A DNA stretch of 38,723 bases from Aphodosoma sp045614825 (lineage in GTDB: Bacteria > Bacteroidota > Bacteroidia > Bacteroidales > Paludibacteraceae), in assembly GCA_045614825.1 (NCBI GenBank), contig JAZLDO010000150.1, positions 1 to 38,723 on the forward strand, given 5' to 3'. Of this stretch, positions 30,786 to 37,756 are shown in pieces (position 1 is the first letter of the stretch; every line of letters starts with the position of its first letter). Made by a program: the position numbers and the translations under genes. The notes beneath the pieces are model-generated. The model did no database searches. It was not told the origin of the DNA and worked only from the letters and a program-made list of their open reading frames with translations.

Positions 30786-31962
30786 AGTTGTGCATTGCAT
30801 CGCCAAGGATTTTAACACCTTTTTCGATGATCTCTTCATTAACATTACAGAACGAGATACGGATGTGGCGGTTATCTCTACCATCAGGAGTGAAGGCTGA
30901 ACCTTTTACGAATACCACACCATTTTTGCTGCATTCGTCAAACAATGCATCTGTATCAACGCCGTCTGGTAATCTCAACCATACGAAGAACCCACCTTTT
31001 GGTTCTACGAATGTTGCTTCTGCAGGGCAATATTTTCTGATTGCATTAACCATAGCATCGCGGCGAAGTTTGTATGTATCACGAAGATAAACTACATATT
31101 TATCCATGCGGCCAGAGCGGATGAATTCGTATGCCAAAATTTGTGAGAATACAGGTGTACATGCGTCCATTGATTGTTTTGCAATCTCAGCTACGTCATA
31201 CAATTCGTTTGGAACGATCATCCAACCAATACGCAAACCAGGACCAAAGATTTTTGAGAATGAGCTACAATAGATGAATTGTTGTTCATTTGGAGCTGAA
31301 GTTTTCATTGGTTTGATAAGTTTCGCTGTATCTTCATCAAAATATAGACGACCATAAGCATCATCTTCAAGCACCATTGTGTCTGGGTATTTAGCCATCA
31401 TTTCGATGAACTCTTTACGGCGTTGTTCGCTATAGGTCAAACCTGCAGGGTTGTGGAATGTAGGAGTGATATAGATAAATTTAGGTTTGAGTTTCAATGC
31501 ACGTTCAAGTTCCTCTATTACAATGCCTTCATCGTCTAATGGAATACCGATCACTTGTGCGTTGTATGAGCAGAATGCGCCAAGGCTACCTACGAACACA
31601 GGGTCTTCTGTCAACATAATATCGTTAGGGTCGAGCATCAATTTGGCAACGATGTTCATTACCTGTGTCGAACCAGTTGTGATGATGACTTTATTTTTAG
31701 TCATATCAAAACCTTGTTCTTCTGATACTTTTTTAATCTCTTCAATGAGCAATCCAAGACCATCAGTAGTGCCATATTGCAAACCGATTTCCATCATTTT
31801 GCGAGGTACAGCTTGCACCATTTCGCGAACGTCGTCAATAGGGAACAAATCTTCGCCTGGCATACCGCCTGCAAATGAGATGATATTTGGATTTGACACA
31901 ACGCGCAACATTGCACGGATTGGACTTGGGCGAAAAGCCTCAACGTTTTTTGATAGTTTCAT
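30772..31962 (-). CDS. PLP-dependent aminotransferase, fold type I (2-aminoadipate aminotransferase-like)
   Basis: A 396-residue cytosolic class I/II aminotransferase. The Schiff-base lysine is K237 in SSFSKIFGPGLRIGW. Other family landmarks are IISFAGGMPGEDLFP (27-41), the GSTQ phosphate-site start of TTGSTQVMN (95-103), FHNPAGLTYSEQRR (169-182) and the C-terminal NRHIRISFCNVNE. The sequence resembles the LysN/ARO8-like group, which accepts aromatic, branched or 2-aminoadipate substrates, so the exact substrate is not fixed. Its last codons (LMNN, stop) run into an AATTAAAAATT micro-repeat. It lies between glnS and pheT on the same strand. Confidence 0.9.
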   Translation of the reverse strand: MKLSKNVEAFRPSPIRAMLRVVSNPNIISFAGGMPGEDLFPIDDVREMVQAVPRKMMEIGLQYGTTDGLGLLIEEIKKVSEEQGFDMTKNKVIITTGSTQVMNIVAKLMLDPNDIMLTEDPVFVGSLGAFCSYNAQVIGIPLDDEGIVIEELERALKLKPKFIYITPTFHNPAGLTYSEQRRKEFIEMMAKYPDTMVLEDDAYGRLYFDEDTAKLIKPMKTSAPNEQQFIYCSSFSKIFGPGLRIGWMIVPNELYDVAEIAKQSMDACTPVFSQILAYEFIRSGRMDKYVVYLRDTYKLRRDAMVNAIRKYCPAEATFVEPKGGFFVWLRLPDGVDTDALFDECSKNGVVFVKGSAFTPDGRDNRHIRISFCNVNEEIIEKGVKILGDAMHNLMNN

Positions 31963-32028
31963 AATAGACTTGTGTTTTATGTATTAGTATTTTGTGATTA
32001 ATTATTTGTTGTTAGTTGTTAATGTAGA

Positions 32029-32047
32029 ATTCCTCATTCCTCATTAG
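32029..32047 (-). repeat. ATTCCTCATTCCTCATTAG micro-repeat after glnS
   Basis: Two and a half copies of ATTCCTC (plus strand), ending 2 bases from the glnS stop codon. The same gap also holds TTGTTGTTAGTTGTTAATG (about 32006-32024). Confidence 0.6.
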
Positions 32048-32049
32048 AA

Positions 32050-33723
32050 TTATCCTTTGAGTGATACTGTGCGGTTGAATACCAATTGACCATCTTTTGT
32101 GTCGAGGTCGGTATTGAAGTAACCGATTTTGAGGAATTGGTATTTGTCGCCAGGTTTAGCATCAGCCAATGATTTTTCAACGCGTGCACCTGTAATCACT
32201 TTCATTGATTCTGGGTTCAATAGGTCGCGGAAATCGCCTTCTTCAGCCGAAGGATTTTCTACTGCAAACAAGCGGTCGTACAAGCGAATTTCTGCTTCAA
32301 CACTTGAGTCAACATCCACCCAGTTGATTGTACTTTTCACTTTTTTGTTTCCACCTTCTGTGCCCGATTTAGTGTTCGGGTCATATGTAGCATATACTGT
32401 TGTTACGTTGCCTTCAGCATCTTTTTCGCAGCTAGTAGCTTGGATGATATAAGCACCTTTCAAGCGCACTTCGCGACCACCAGGACTCAAGCGGTAGAAG
32501 TCTTTATCGGCTTCTTCGCGGAAATCGCCACGTTCGATATATACTTCACGTCCGAATGGCACTACGCGTGTTCCTGCTGTTTCGTTGTCTGGGTTGTTTT
32601 CCATAACAAGGTCTTCTGTTGTGCCTTCAGGATAGTTGGTGATAACCAATTTTATAGGGTCGAGAATAGCACATACGCGAGTAGCACGTGGTTTAAGGTC
32701 TTCACGAGCAGCAGCTTCGAGAAGCGATACGTCGTTCAATGCTTCGTATTTAGTGTAACCAATTTTGTTGATGAATGAGCGGATACTTTCAGGGGTATAA
32801 CCGCGACGACGGAGACCGCAGATAGTTGGCATACGAGGGTCGTCCCATCCGCGTACAAGACCTTCTTGTACTAATTGCAACATTTTGCGTTTACTCATCA
32901 CTGTGTAGGTGATGTTCAAGCGGTTGAATTCGCGTTGTTTTGGACGATATTCGTCAGTTGCAAATTGGTCGATATAGTAGTCGTAGAGTGGGCGGTGCAC
33001 TTCAAACTCAAGAGTACAGAGTGAGTGTGTTACGCCTTCAAAGTAGTCCGATTGACCATGCGCAAAGTCATACATTGGATAAACTTTCCATTGATTGCCT
33101 GTGCGGTGGTGTGGGTGAGTGGTGATGATACGATACATGATAGGATCGCGGAAGTGCATATTTGGATGCGCCATATCAATTTTTGCACGCAAAATCATCG
33201 ATCCATCAGGGAATTCGCCTTTTGCCATACGCTCAAAGAGGTCGAGGTTTTCTTCGATTGAGCGGTCGCGATATGGGCTATTTGTGCCTGGTGTTGTAGG
33301 AGTACCTTTTTGTTTAGCAATTTCTTCAGCTGATTGTTCGTCTACGTATGCTTTGCCTTCTTTGATGAAACGGATTGCAAGGTCATATAGTTGTTGGAAA
33401 TAGTCAGATGCGTAGTAGATGTTTTCCCATTGATATCCCAACCATTTGATATCTTCTTGAATAGAATCTACATATTCAACGTCTTCTTTTACAGGGTTTG
33501 TGTCGTCGAAACGAAGGTTACATGTGCCACCGAAGCGTTCTGCGATACCGAAGTCGAGGCAGATAGCTTTGGCGTGACCGATGTGGAGGTAACCATTTGG
33601 TTCTGGAGGGAAACGAGTTTGTACTCGACCGCCATTTAACCCTTTTTCTACATCGCCCATCACTATTTGTTCGATGAAATTAAGATTCTTTTTCTCTTCT
33701 TTAACGTCTGATTTTGTTGACAT
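32050..33723 (-). CDS. glnS: Glutamine-tRNA ligase
   Basis: GlnRS charges tRNA-Gln directly, so the organism need not depend on the amidotransferase route for this tRNA. The 557-residue protein has the class I HIGH motif in PPEPNGYLHIGHAKA (39-53), the GlnRS-type DDTNPVKEDVEYVDSI, MYDFAHGQSDYFEGVTHSLCTLEF, the KMSKS-loop variant VMSKRKML (near 275), and a C-terminal anticodon-binding beta-barrel pair ending FNRTVSLKG. MSTKSDVKEEKK is a short charged N-terminal extension, kept because ATG 33723 is the only start behind the promoter. It lies downstream of two tRNA genes but has its own promoter. Confidence 0.97.
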   Translation of the reverse strand: MSTKSDVKEEKKNLNFIEQIVMGDVEKGLNGGRVQTRFPPEPNGYLHIGHAKAICLDFGIAERFGGTCNLRFDDTNPVKEDVEYVDSIQEDIKWLGYQWENIYYASDYFQQLYDLAIRFIKEGKAYVDEQSAEEIAKQKGTPTTPGTNSPYRDRSIEENLDLFERMAKGEFPDGSMILRAKIDMAHPNMHFRDPIMYRIITTHPHHRTGNQWKVYPMYDFAHGQSDYFEGVTHSLCTLEFEVHRPLYDYYIDQFATDEYRPKQREFNRLNITYTVMSKRKMLQLVQEGLVRGWDDPRMPTICGLRRRGYTPESIRSFINKIGYTKYEALNDVSLLEAAAREDLKPRATRVCAILDPIKLVITNYPEGTTEDLVMENNPDNETAGTRVVPFGREVYIERGDFREEADKDFYRLSPGGREVRLKGAYIIQATSCEKDAEGNVTTVYATYDPNTKSGTEGGNKKVKSTINWVDVDSSVEAEIRLYDRLFAVENPSAEEGDFRDLLNPESMKVITGARVEKSLADAKPGDKYQFLKIGYFNTDLDTKDGQLVFNRTVSLKG

Positions 33724-33791
33724 AATATCTCTCTTTTTACTTAAAAAAACTAATTTTATTTTGGATAGACTTCAAATTGCCTATCAACTCG

Positions 33792-33823
33792 CAAAGTTAC
33801 AAAAAAATCTTTAAAAACTACAA
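33792..33823 (-). promoter_or_regulatory. glnS promoter
   Basis: Minus-strand TTG (33821-33823), 21-base spacer, TAACTTTG (33792-33799). Predicted transcription start near 33785, leader of about 60 bases. Confidence 0.7.
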
Positions 33824-33914
33824 TAAATTTATCTCTTTTTTTAAGAATAAGGGATGAAAAAGAATAAGAATAAAAATATGTTATTGGCTTTTATTTCTTT
33901 TTTATAAAAAAATG

Positions 33915-33979
33915 AACGCAAATTTTTATAAATTAATCGTTAATGTTTTATTTATGGTTAATTTGTGAAAATTTGCGTT
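33915..33979. repeat. Perfect 12-bp inverted repeat in the glnS-tRNA gap
   Basis: AACGCAAATTTT (33915-33926) and AAAATTTGCGTT (33968-33979) with a 41-base AT-rich spacer. The surrounding 33724-34010 stretch holds only this and the glnS promoter; no gene seen. Confidence 0.8.
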
Positions 33980-34010
33980 AAGATGAAAAAGATATGTATT
34001 TGTAGTAAAC

Positions 34011-34044
34011 AAAAAAAGAGATGCAATCTAAAAATTGCATCTCT
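34011..34044 (-). terminator. Intrinsic terminator of the tRNA operon
   Basis: AGAGATGCAAT (34017-34027) and ATTGCATCTCT (34034-34044) form a perfect 11-bp stem with a U7 run on the minus strand (34011-34017). Confidence 0.92.
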
Positions 34045-34050
34045 ATTTCG

Positions 34051-34134
34051 TGCGCAGGATGAGACTCGAACTCACACGGCCTTGCGACCACTACCCCCTC
34101 AAAGTAGCGTGTATACCAATTTCACCACCTGCGC
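34051..34134 (-). tRNA. tRNA-Leu (anticodon GAG)
   Basis: 84 bases with acceptor stem GCGCAGG / CCTGCGC, D-arm GGTGAAATTGGTATACAC, anticodon stem CTACT / GGTAG around loop TTGAGGG (anticodon GAG), a long class II variable arm GGTC-GCAA-GGCC, and T-loop TTCGAGT. The long variable arm agrees with leucine. The CCA end is not encoded. Confidence 0.95.
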
Positions 34135-34152
34135 AGGGACTTTTGAAAGTTG

Positions 34153-34225
34153 AGCGGAAAACGGGACTCGAACCCGCGACCCCAACCTTGGCAAGGTTGT
34201 GCTCTACCAACTGAGCTATTTCCGC
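34153..34225 (-). tRNA. tRNA-Gly (anticodon GCC)
   Basis: 73 bases with acceptor GCGGAAA / TTTCCGC, D-arm AGCTCAGTTGGTAGAGC, anticodon stem CAACC / GGTTG around TTGCCAA, T-arm GCGGG-TTCGAGT-CCCGT. It lies 18 bases upstream of tRNA-Leu and shares its promoter. CCA is not encoded. A 9-bp hairpin (34224-34244) touches its 5' end. Confidence 0.96.
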
Positions 34226-34347
34226 AAATTTCGAAGAAATTTGCGAGATTTTTGCTATGCTCAACAATTCAAGTAAACTTGATTGTGTTCGCTTATCGCA
34301 AAAATTCCGCTTGGTTGCGTGTGAGGTTTAATCCTCATTTGCGGATG

Positions 34348-34378
34348 CAAAGTTACGTCTTTTTTTTGAAACTACCAA
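34348..34378 (-). promoter_or_regulatory. tRNA-Gly/tRNA-Leu operon promoter
   Basis: Minus-strand TTG (34376-34378), 20-base spacer, TAACTTTG (34348-34355): a full consensus match. The leader to tRNA-Gly would be about 115 bases. Confidence 0.8.
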
Positions 34379-34607
34379 ATGTTTTTGTAAATATTTTTAT
34401 TTATTCGTTGAATGTGTTGATTGTCAGTATGTTTTGTTCTGTAATGATTAAAAAAATGGCTGTAAATATTAATAATTAGCTAAATTATTCTATTTAATCC
34501 CCATTTTAGCTTCTGAAAAATTCGTAAATTTACGTGTTTTTGCTGTAAAATTATCTTTGTTTTGTAGTTTGCTATTTTGTAGTATGGGGCTTTGTTTTTT
34601 TAGAGAA

Positions 34608-34683
34608 TGTCTATATTTTTAGAAAATATGTCTATTTATTTAGGAAAATAACCCAAAAACTGTCTACTATTTTTAGGAAAAGA
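34608..34683. repeat. Three degenerate direct repeats, unit TGTCTAnnATTTnTAGGAAAA
   Basis: Copies at 34608-34628, 34629-34650 and 34661-34683, each starting TGTCTA and ending AGAAAATA, AGGAAAATA or AGGAAAAGA. Spacing is 21 and 32 bases. Confidence 0.7.
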
Positions 34684-34709
34684 CAAGTAGTTTCGCGAGA
34701 AATATGGCC

Positions 34710-34754
34710 TTGCAAAGTTTGCAAAGTTTGCAAAGTTTGCAAAGTTTGCAAAGT
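34710..34754. repeat. Tandem repeat, five perfect copies of TTGCAAAGT
   Basis: 45 bases made of five identical 9-bp units. On the minus strand the unit reads ACTTTGCAA, matching the core of the TAACTTTGC promoter box. Confidence 0.95.
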
Positions 34755-34860
34755 TGGGTAAGTGTGTGATTGTTAGTAGAATACAGGCTTTTGAGTGCAG
34801 ACAATACAAAATATTTTCAATATATAACTAAGTGGAAAACAATATATTAATTTAACTTTG

Positions 34861-34882
34861 CAACTTTGCAATTGCAAAGTTG
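34861..34882. repeat. 22-bp perfect palindrome of ACTTTGCAA half-sites
   Basis: Half-site CAACTTTGCAA joined to its exact complement. Directly before it is TTAACTTTG (34852-34860), so three promoter-like boxes are packed together. Confidence 0.9.
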
Positions 34883-35142
34883 GCTTTGTGTGCTGAATTT
34901 TGTAGTCAAAATGTGTAAAACTTTATTGTCGTGAAGTTAGGCTACGTCTCAGGAAACTCAAATAAATTTTGTTTGCACTAACTTTGTAAACTTTGCAAGT
35001 GGTGGGTGTAAAGATGGCTGTTTTCTTCGGAGAAGGTTGCTTGCACCTTGCTGTAGGGAGGAGAAGATATGTTCTTTTTTTTGCATAATAAAATGGGGTA
35101 TAACCATAGTTCAATATGTTATGCTATTGTGGGTTATAAAAT

Positions 35143-35181
35143 AAAAAAAACGACCAAATTGGAAAAATCCGTGTTTGGTCG
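35143..35181 (-). terminator. Intrinsic terminator of the BspA-like gene
   Basis: CGACCAAA (35151-35158) and TTTGGTCG (35174-35181), with an inner GGA/TCC pair, followed on the minus strand by a U8 run. It lies about 170 bases after the stop codon. Confidence 0.85.
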
Positions 35182-35350
35182 ATTTTATTTAGTATGTATA
35201 AATGATTTGTTATAATTTTATTATTACTTAATGATATAAGCTTTAGAACTATTAGTTATACATGTGGCTATATTTATCTCTTAATAAAATGTTATTTTAA
35301 ATGTTTAACTATAGTAACTATAGTAGTAAATTAATTTTATTATTAGTTAA

Positions 35351-36871
35351 TTACAATATTACTTTTTCAATATTGTCCTCTATCGTAATTATATATAATC
35401 CTTGAGGTAATGTAATAGCGGGTTTATTGCCTATATAAATTAGTTTACCACTTGAGTTAAATATTTTATAATTAGTTTTAATTTCTTTAAAGAAGATAGT
35501 TTTATTATTTACATATAGATTAATATTTGATTCGTTTATATTATCTATTGTTGTTGTTTCTTCTTCAGTGAAATAAGCTGTTAATTCAATATCTTCACTT
35601 ACTATAAGTGTGCGTGGGTTTTCAAAGCTTTCGTCTGACCAACCAATAAATTTATAACCATCATTAGGTGTAGCTGTAAGTGTAATAATATCTCCAGAAT
35701 CAAAGTAACCTCCTCCTTCAACTATACCAAATGAATTATCATTTGCAATTGCGGTTATTGTTCTAAATCCTTCTATTGATTGGCAGTTAAATAACCACCA
35801 AGCTAATCCTGGCGTTTTATATAAAGTTTTTGCTTCTGCATAAACTTTAATAGTAGGTTTAGGAGAGTAATTTTCATACGGAACTGATAAATATGAGTTA
35901 GGAACATTTGGAGGTGTTAGTGAAAGGATAGTTATTGTTGTTAGATTTGTGCAATTTTCAAAAGAAAGTGAATTTATTGTTTTGACAGATTCTGGTATTG
36001 TTATTGATTCTACGGAAGTGCAACCAGCAAGAATACGTTCAGGGATGGTTTCTATTCCATCTGGGAAAGAAATATCTGTAGCTTTAATTCCATTTATAAA
36101 TAAATCAGCACCATTGTTTAATGGATTAGAGTAAAGATCAAAATTAATGTTGCACCAATTTTCAAAGTTGGATATATAAACGGATTTAACTGATGAACCA
36201 GAAAATGCAGAGGTTCCTATTTTATTAACAGTTGATGGAATTTCTATTGAAGTTAAACTTTCACAACCGGAAAATGCATATTCTCCTATTGTTGTGGTCA
36301 TATTTGATAATATGACAGATTCTAATCTATAACAGGTCGCAAAAACATAATTGTTTATTACTGTAACATTTGTTGGAATAACGATTTTTTTTAAACTTGT
36401 GCAGAATGAAAATGCAGACTCTTCAATGTTGTTTATACTATTAGGGAGAGAGATAGACTCTAGAGCAGCACACCCACTAAATGCATTTTTCCCAATAGAA
36501 GTGACTTTGTCGAAAATTGTTATATTTGTTAGATTGGATGAACCATTAAAGCATTTATCGCAAATTTCTGTAAGATTTTTAGGTAAAATAACTTTTTCAA
36601 AGTACCAACAGCTTATAACAGGAATAGATGTGTTGGTAATTTCAGAGATATCAAGTTCTGTTATATAGTTACTACTGCATGTATAAAAATCAAAGTCATT
36701 TAATGTGCCAGAAATTGTTAATTTTCTAACGTCTTCAGGTGTAACTCCTGCTTCAATAAGTTTTTCTATTAATGTACCAGGTGTTTCGATATGAACTTTG
36801 ACTTCATTTGCATTTAAAAAAATGTAACTTCCTAAAATTAAAGTAAAAAAACATGAGATAATTTTTTTCAT
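35351..36871 (-). CDS. Secreted BspA-like leucine-rich repeat protein with InlB-type repeat and T9SS-like C-terminus
   Basis: A 506-residue exported protein. The signal peptide is MKKIISCFFTLILGSYIFLNA; the longer frame from 36937 only adds leader sequence, so ATG 36871 is preferred. Residues about 85-360 hold roughly eight LRR_5 (Treponema/BspA) repeats such as VTSIGKNAFSGCAALESISL and TTTIGEYAFSGCESLTSIEI. Residues about 390-435 contain a Listeria-Bacteroides (InlB B) repeat, GYKFIGWSDESFENP. The last 65 residues (INLYVNNKTIFF... IFNSSGKLIYIG... LPQGLYIIT... KVIL) look like a type IX secretion sorting domain. Such proteins act in adhesion; the partner is unknown. It has its own promoter and terminator. 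Confidence 0.87.
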   Translation of the reverse strand: MKKIISCFFTLILGSYIFLNANEVKVHIETPGTLIEKLIEAGVTPEDVRKLTISGTLNDFDFYTCSSNYITELDISEITNTSIPVISCWYFEKVILPKNLTEICDKCFNGSSNLTNITIFDKVTSIGKNAFSGCAALESISLPNSINNIEESAFSFCTSLKKIVIPTNVTVINNYVFATCYRLESVILSNMTTTIGEYAFSGCESLTSIEIPSTVNKIGTSAFSGSSVKSVYISNFENWCNINFDLYSNPLNNGADLFINGIKATDISFPDGIETIPERILAGCTSVESITIPESVKTINSLSFENCTNLTTITILSLTPPNVPNSYLSVPYENYSPKPTIKVYAEAKTLYKTPGLAWWLFNCQSIEGFRTITAIANDNSFGIVEGGGYFDSGDIITLTATPNDGYKFIGWSDESFENPRTLIVSEDIELTAYFTEEETTTIDNINESNINLYVNNKTIFFKEIKTNYKIFNSSGKLIYIGNKPAITLPQGLYIITIEDNIEKVIL

Positions 36872-36959
36872 AGTTTGGTTTGTTTTACGTCTGCCCTTAA
36901 CAGACATTAAAATTAGTATTAAAAGTGTTATTAACATTTTTTATTTTGTTTTGACGATG

Positions 36960-36990
36960 CAAAATTAGTATGTTTAATTTGTTTGTGCAA
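36960..36990 (-). promoter_or_regulatory. Promoter of the BspA-like gene
   Basis: Minus-strand TTG (36988-36990), 20-base spacer, TAATTTTG (36960-36967). The leader is about 80 bases. Just upstream, plus-strand GGTTAACT-GGTTCATTTT-GGTTCATTTG (36993-37020) repeats a GGTT unit three times and could be an operator. Confidence 0.7.
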
Positions 36991-37077
36991 TAGGTTAACT
37001 GGTTCATTTTGGTTCATTTGCATTTGGGATTGTTTGGACTTTGCAAAGGTAAGTTTTATTATGGTGAGGGCAAAAAG

Positions 37078-37126
37078 AAAAGTGTCAAAATAATTTTACG
37101 ATTGTGTAAATTATTTTGACACTTTT
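37078..37126. terminator. Terminator of the helix-turn-helix gene, symmetric
   Basis: AAAAGTGTCAAAATAATTT (37078-37096) is repeated inverted at 37108-37126 (AAATTATTTTGACACTTTT). The arm of about 19 bp includes part of the stop codon of the helix-turn-helix gene and ends in A/T runs on both sides. Confidence 0.88.
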
Positions 37127-37334
37127 ATGGTTTTGTGAGTTCTTGGGAGAGGATGGCGAAGAAGTCTTTGTTGAGGGCTTTGGAGATTTGGAAGAGGAGG
37201 TTGGTGTCGAGGCTTTTGCGCTCGAAGATGTTGTATATGTTGGGGCGTTCGCAACTGATTTTGCGGGCGAGCCATGAGGGGGTGCGTTCTTGGGCTTCAA
37301 GTTCTTGCTTGATGAGTTTGTCAATGTGTATCAT
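37125..37334 (-). CDS. Small XRE-type helix-turn-helix protein
   Basis: A 69-residue DNA-binding protein made of little more than a five-helix Cro/C1-type fold: IKQELEAQERTPSWLARKIS (helices 1-2), CERPNIYNIFERK (recognition helix region), and SLDTNLLFQISKALNKDFFAIL (helices 4-5). No effector or dimerisation domain is seen. Proteins of this size and type are frequent in Bacteroidota; targets are unknown. I chose ATG 37334; a frame open to 37370 would read back through the terminator of the RNA gene. The U-run of that terminator ends one base before the ATG, leaving no room for a separate leader, so expression probably depends on read-through from the upstream RNA. Confidence 0.8.
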   Translation of the reverse strand: MIHIDKLIKQELEAQERTPSWLARKISCERPNIYNIFERKSLDTNLLFQISKALNKDFFAILSQELTKP

Positions 37335-37368
37335 AAAAAAACGTGGAGCTTTTGTTACTTGTCTCCAC
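37335..37368 (-). terminator. Intrinsic terminator of the 6S-like RNA
   Basis: On the minus strand GTGGAG, a 14-base loop, CTCCAC, G, then seven U. The stem is at 37343-37348 and 37363-37368, the U-run at 37335-37341. Confidence 0.85.
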
Positions 37369-37618
37369 AACTAAAGGCTCTCGCATTGCCCATCAAAGTC
37401 AGAGATCAAGCAATACAGAAGCCCACGTAGATATGAATATATCGTCAAATGCTCGGCATGAGTTAACATGCAGAGTGTCTGACTGAAATATACACATCAC
37501 GCGACATCTATCTTGCTCAGCCCTTTAACTTTGATTATGAATTTGCGAGATTCTTAGTTGTTAAAGACTAAGGTCGTATAAACGTCCTATGTATGTTTTA
37601 TATAAATGTATGTTTTAG
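37343..37618 (-). ncRNA. ssrS: Structured small RNA, candidate 6S RNA
   Basis: Between a strong promoter and an intrinsic terminator lies a GC-richer stretch without a reading frame. Minus-strand 37560-37368 (193 bases) folds as one long interrupted hairpin. The closing stem pairs CAACTAA (37560-37554) with TTAGTTG (37374-37368) and TCTCGC (37550-37545) with GCGAGA (37384-37379). Next, ATCAAAG (37535-37529) pairs with CTTTGAT (37398-37392). After a wide internal region the apex is CTC-GCATG...CATGC-GAG (37475-37452). Length, a single long hairpin and a central bubble fit 6S RNA, the regulator of RNA polymerase. Identity is inferred from architecture only; the gene symbol applies only if that holds. 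Confidence 0.55.
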
Positions 37619-37624
37619 TTGGTG

Positions 37625-37654
37625 CAAAGTTATAAAAAAATATTCAAATTACAA
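37625..37654 (-). promoter_or_regulatory. Promoter of the 6S-like RNA
   Basis: Minus-strand TTG (37652-37654), 19-base spacer, TAACTTTG (37625-37632): full consensus match. Predicted start near 37618. Confidence 0.8.
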
Positions 37655-37694
37655 TCGGAAATATGGAAAAAGATTATGTTGCCTCTGTGATGTT

Positions 37695-37731
37695 AAAAAA
37701 ATAAGGCTAACCTTGTGGGATTAGCCTTATT
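37695..37731 (-). terminator. Intrinsic terminator of serC
   Basis: AATAAGGCTAA (37700-37710) and TTAGCCTTATT (37721-37731), a perfect 11-bp stem with a U-run on the minus strand. Confidence 0.92.
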
Positions 37732-37756
37732 GGGGATATGCTATTAAATAATAGGA

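Larger units (their letters stand above)
34226..35350. other. Gene-poor region with repeats
   Basis: 1.1 kb with no gene I can support. It holds, in order, the tRNA leader and promoter, a triple degenerate repeat (34608-34683), five tandem TTGCAAAGT units (34710-34754), a 22-bp palindrome (34861-34882), a segment with a 63-codon minus-strand frame of doubtful status (34923-35114), and the terminator of the BspA-like gene (35143-35181). From 35190 to 35350 it is plain AT-rich sequence with an ACTATAGTAACTATAGTAG repeat. Confidence 0.7.

Noticed and set aside
34710..34754. CRISPR-like tandem array
   Set aside because: The units are 9 bp with no spacers, and no cas genes are present.
34923..35114. 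63-codon open frame on the minus strand in the gene-poor region
   Set aside because: Composition is Lys/Thr/Ser rich without a domain, no promoter is nearby, and it overlaps TTTGCAAAGTT-type repeat sequence. It may be a repeat-derived frame. A hit to conserved small proteins with purifying selection would change this.
34226..35350. Insertion sequence remnant
   Set aside because: There is no transposase fragment and no terminal inverted repeat pair with target duplication that I can define; only small repeats are seen.
37335..37370. Longer start for the helix-turn-helix protein (from 37370)
   Set aside because: It would translate the terminator stem of the RNA gene; the conserved-looking protein begins at ATG 37334.
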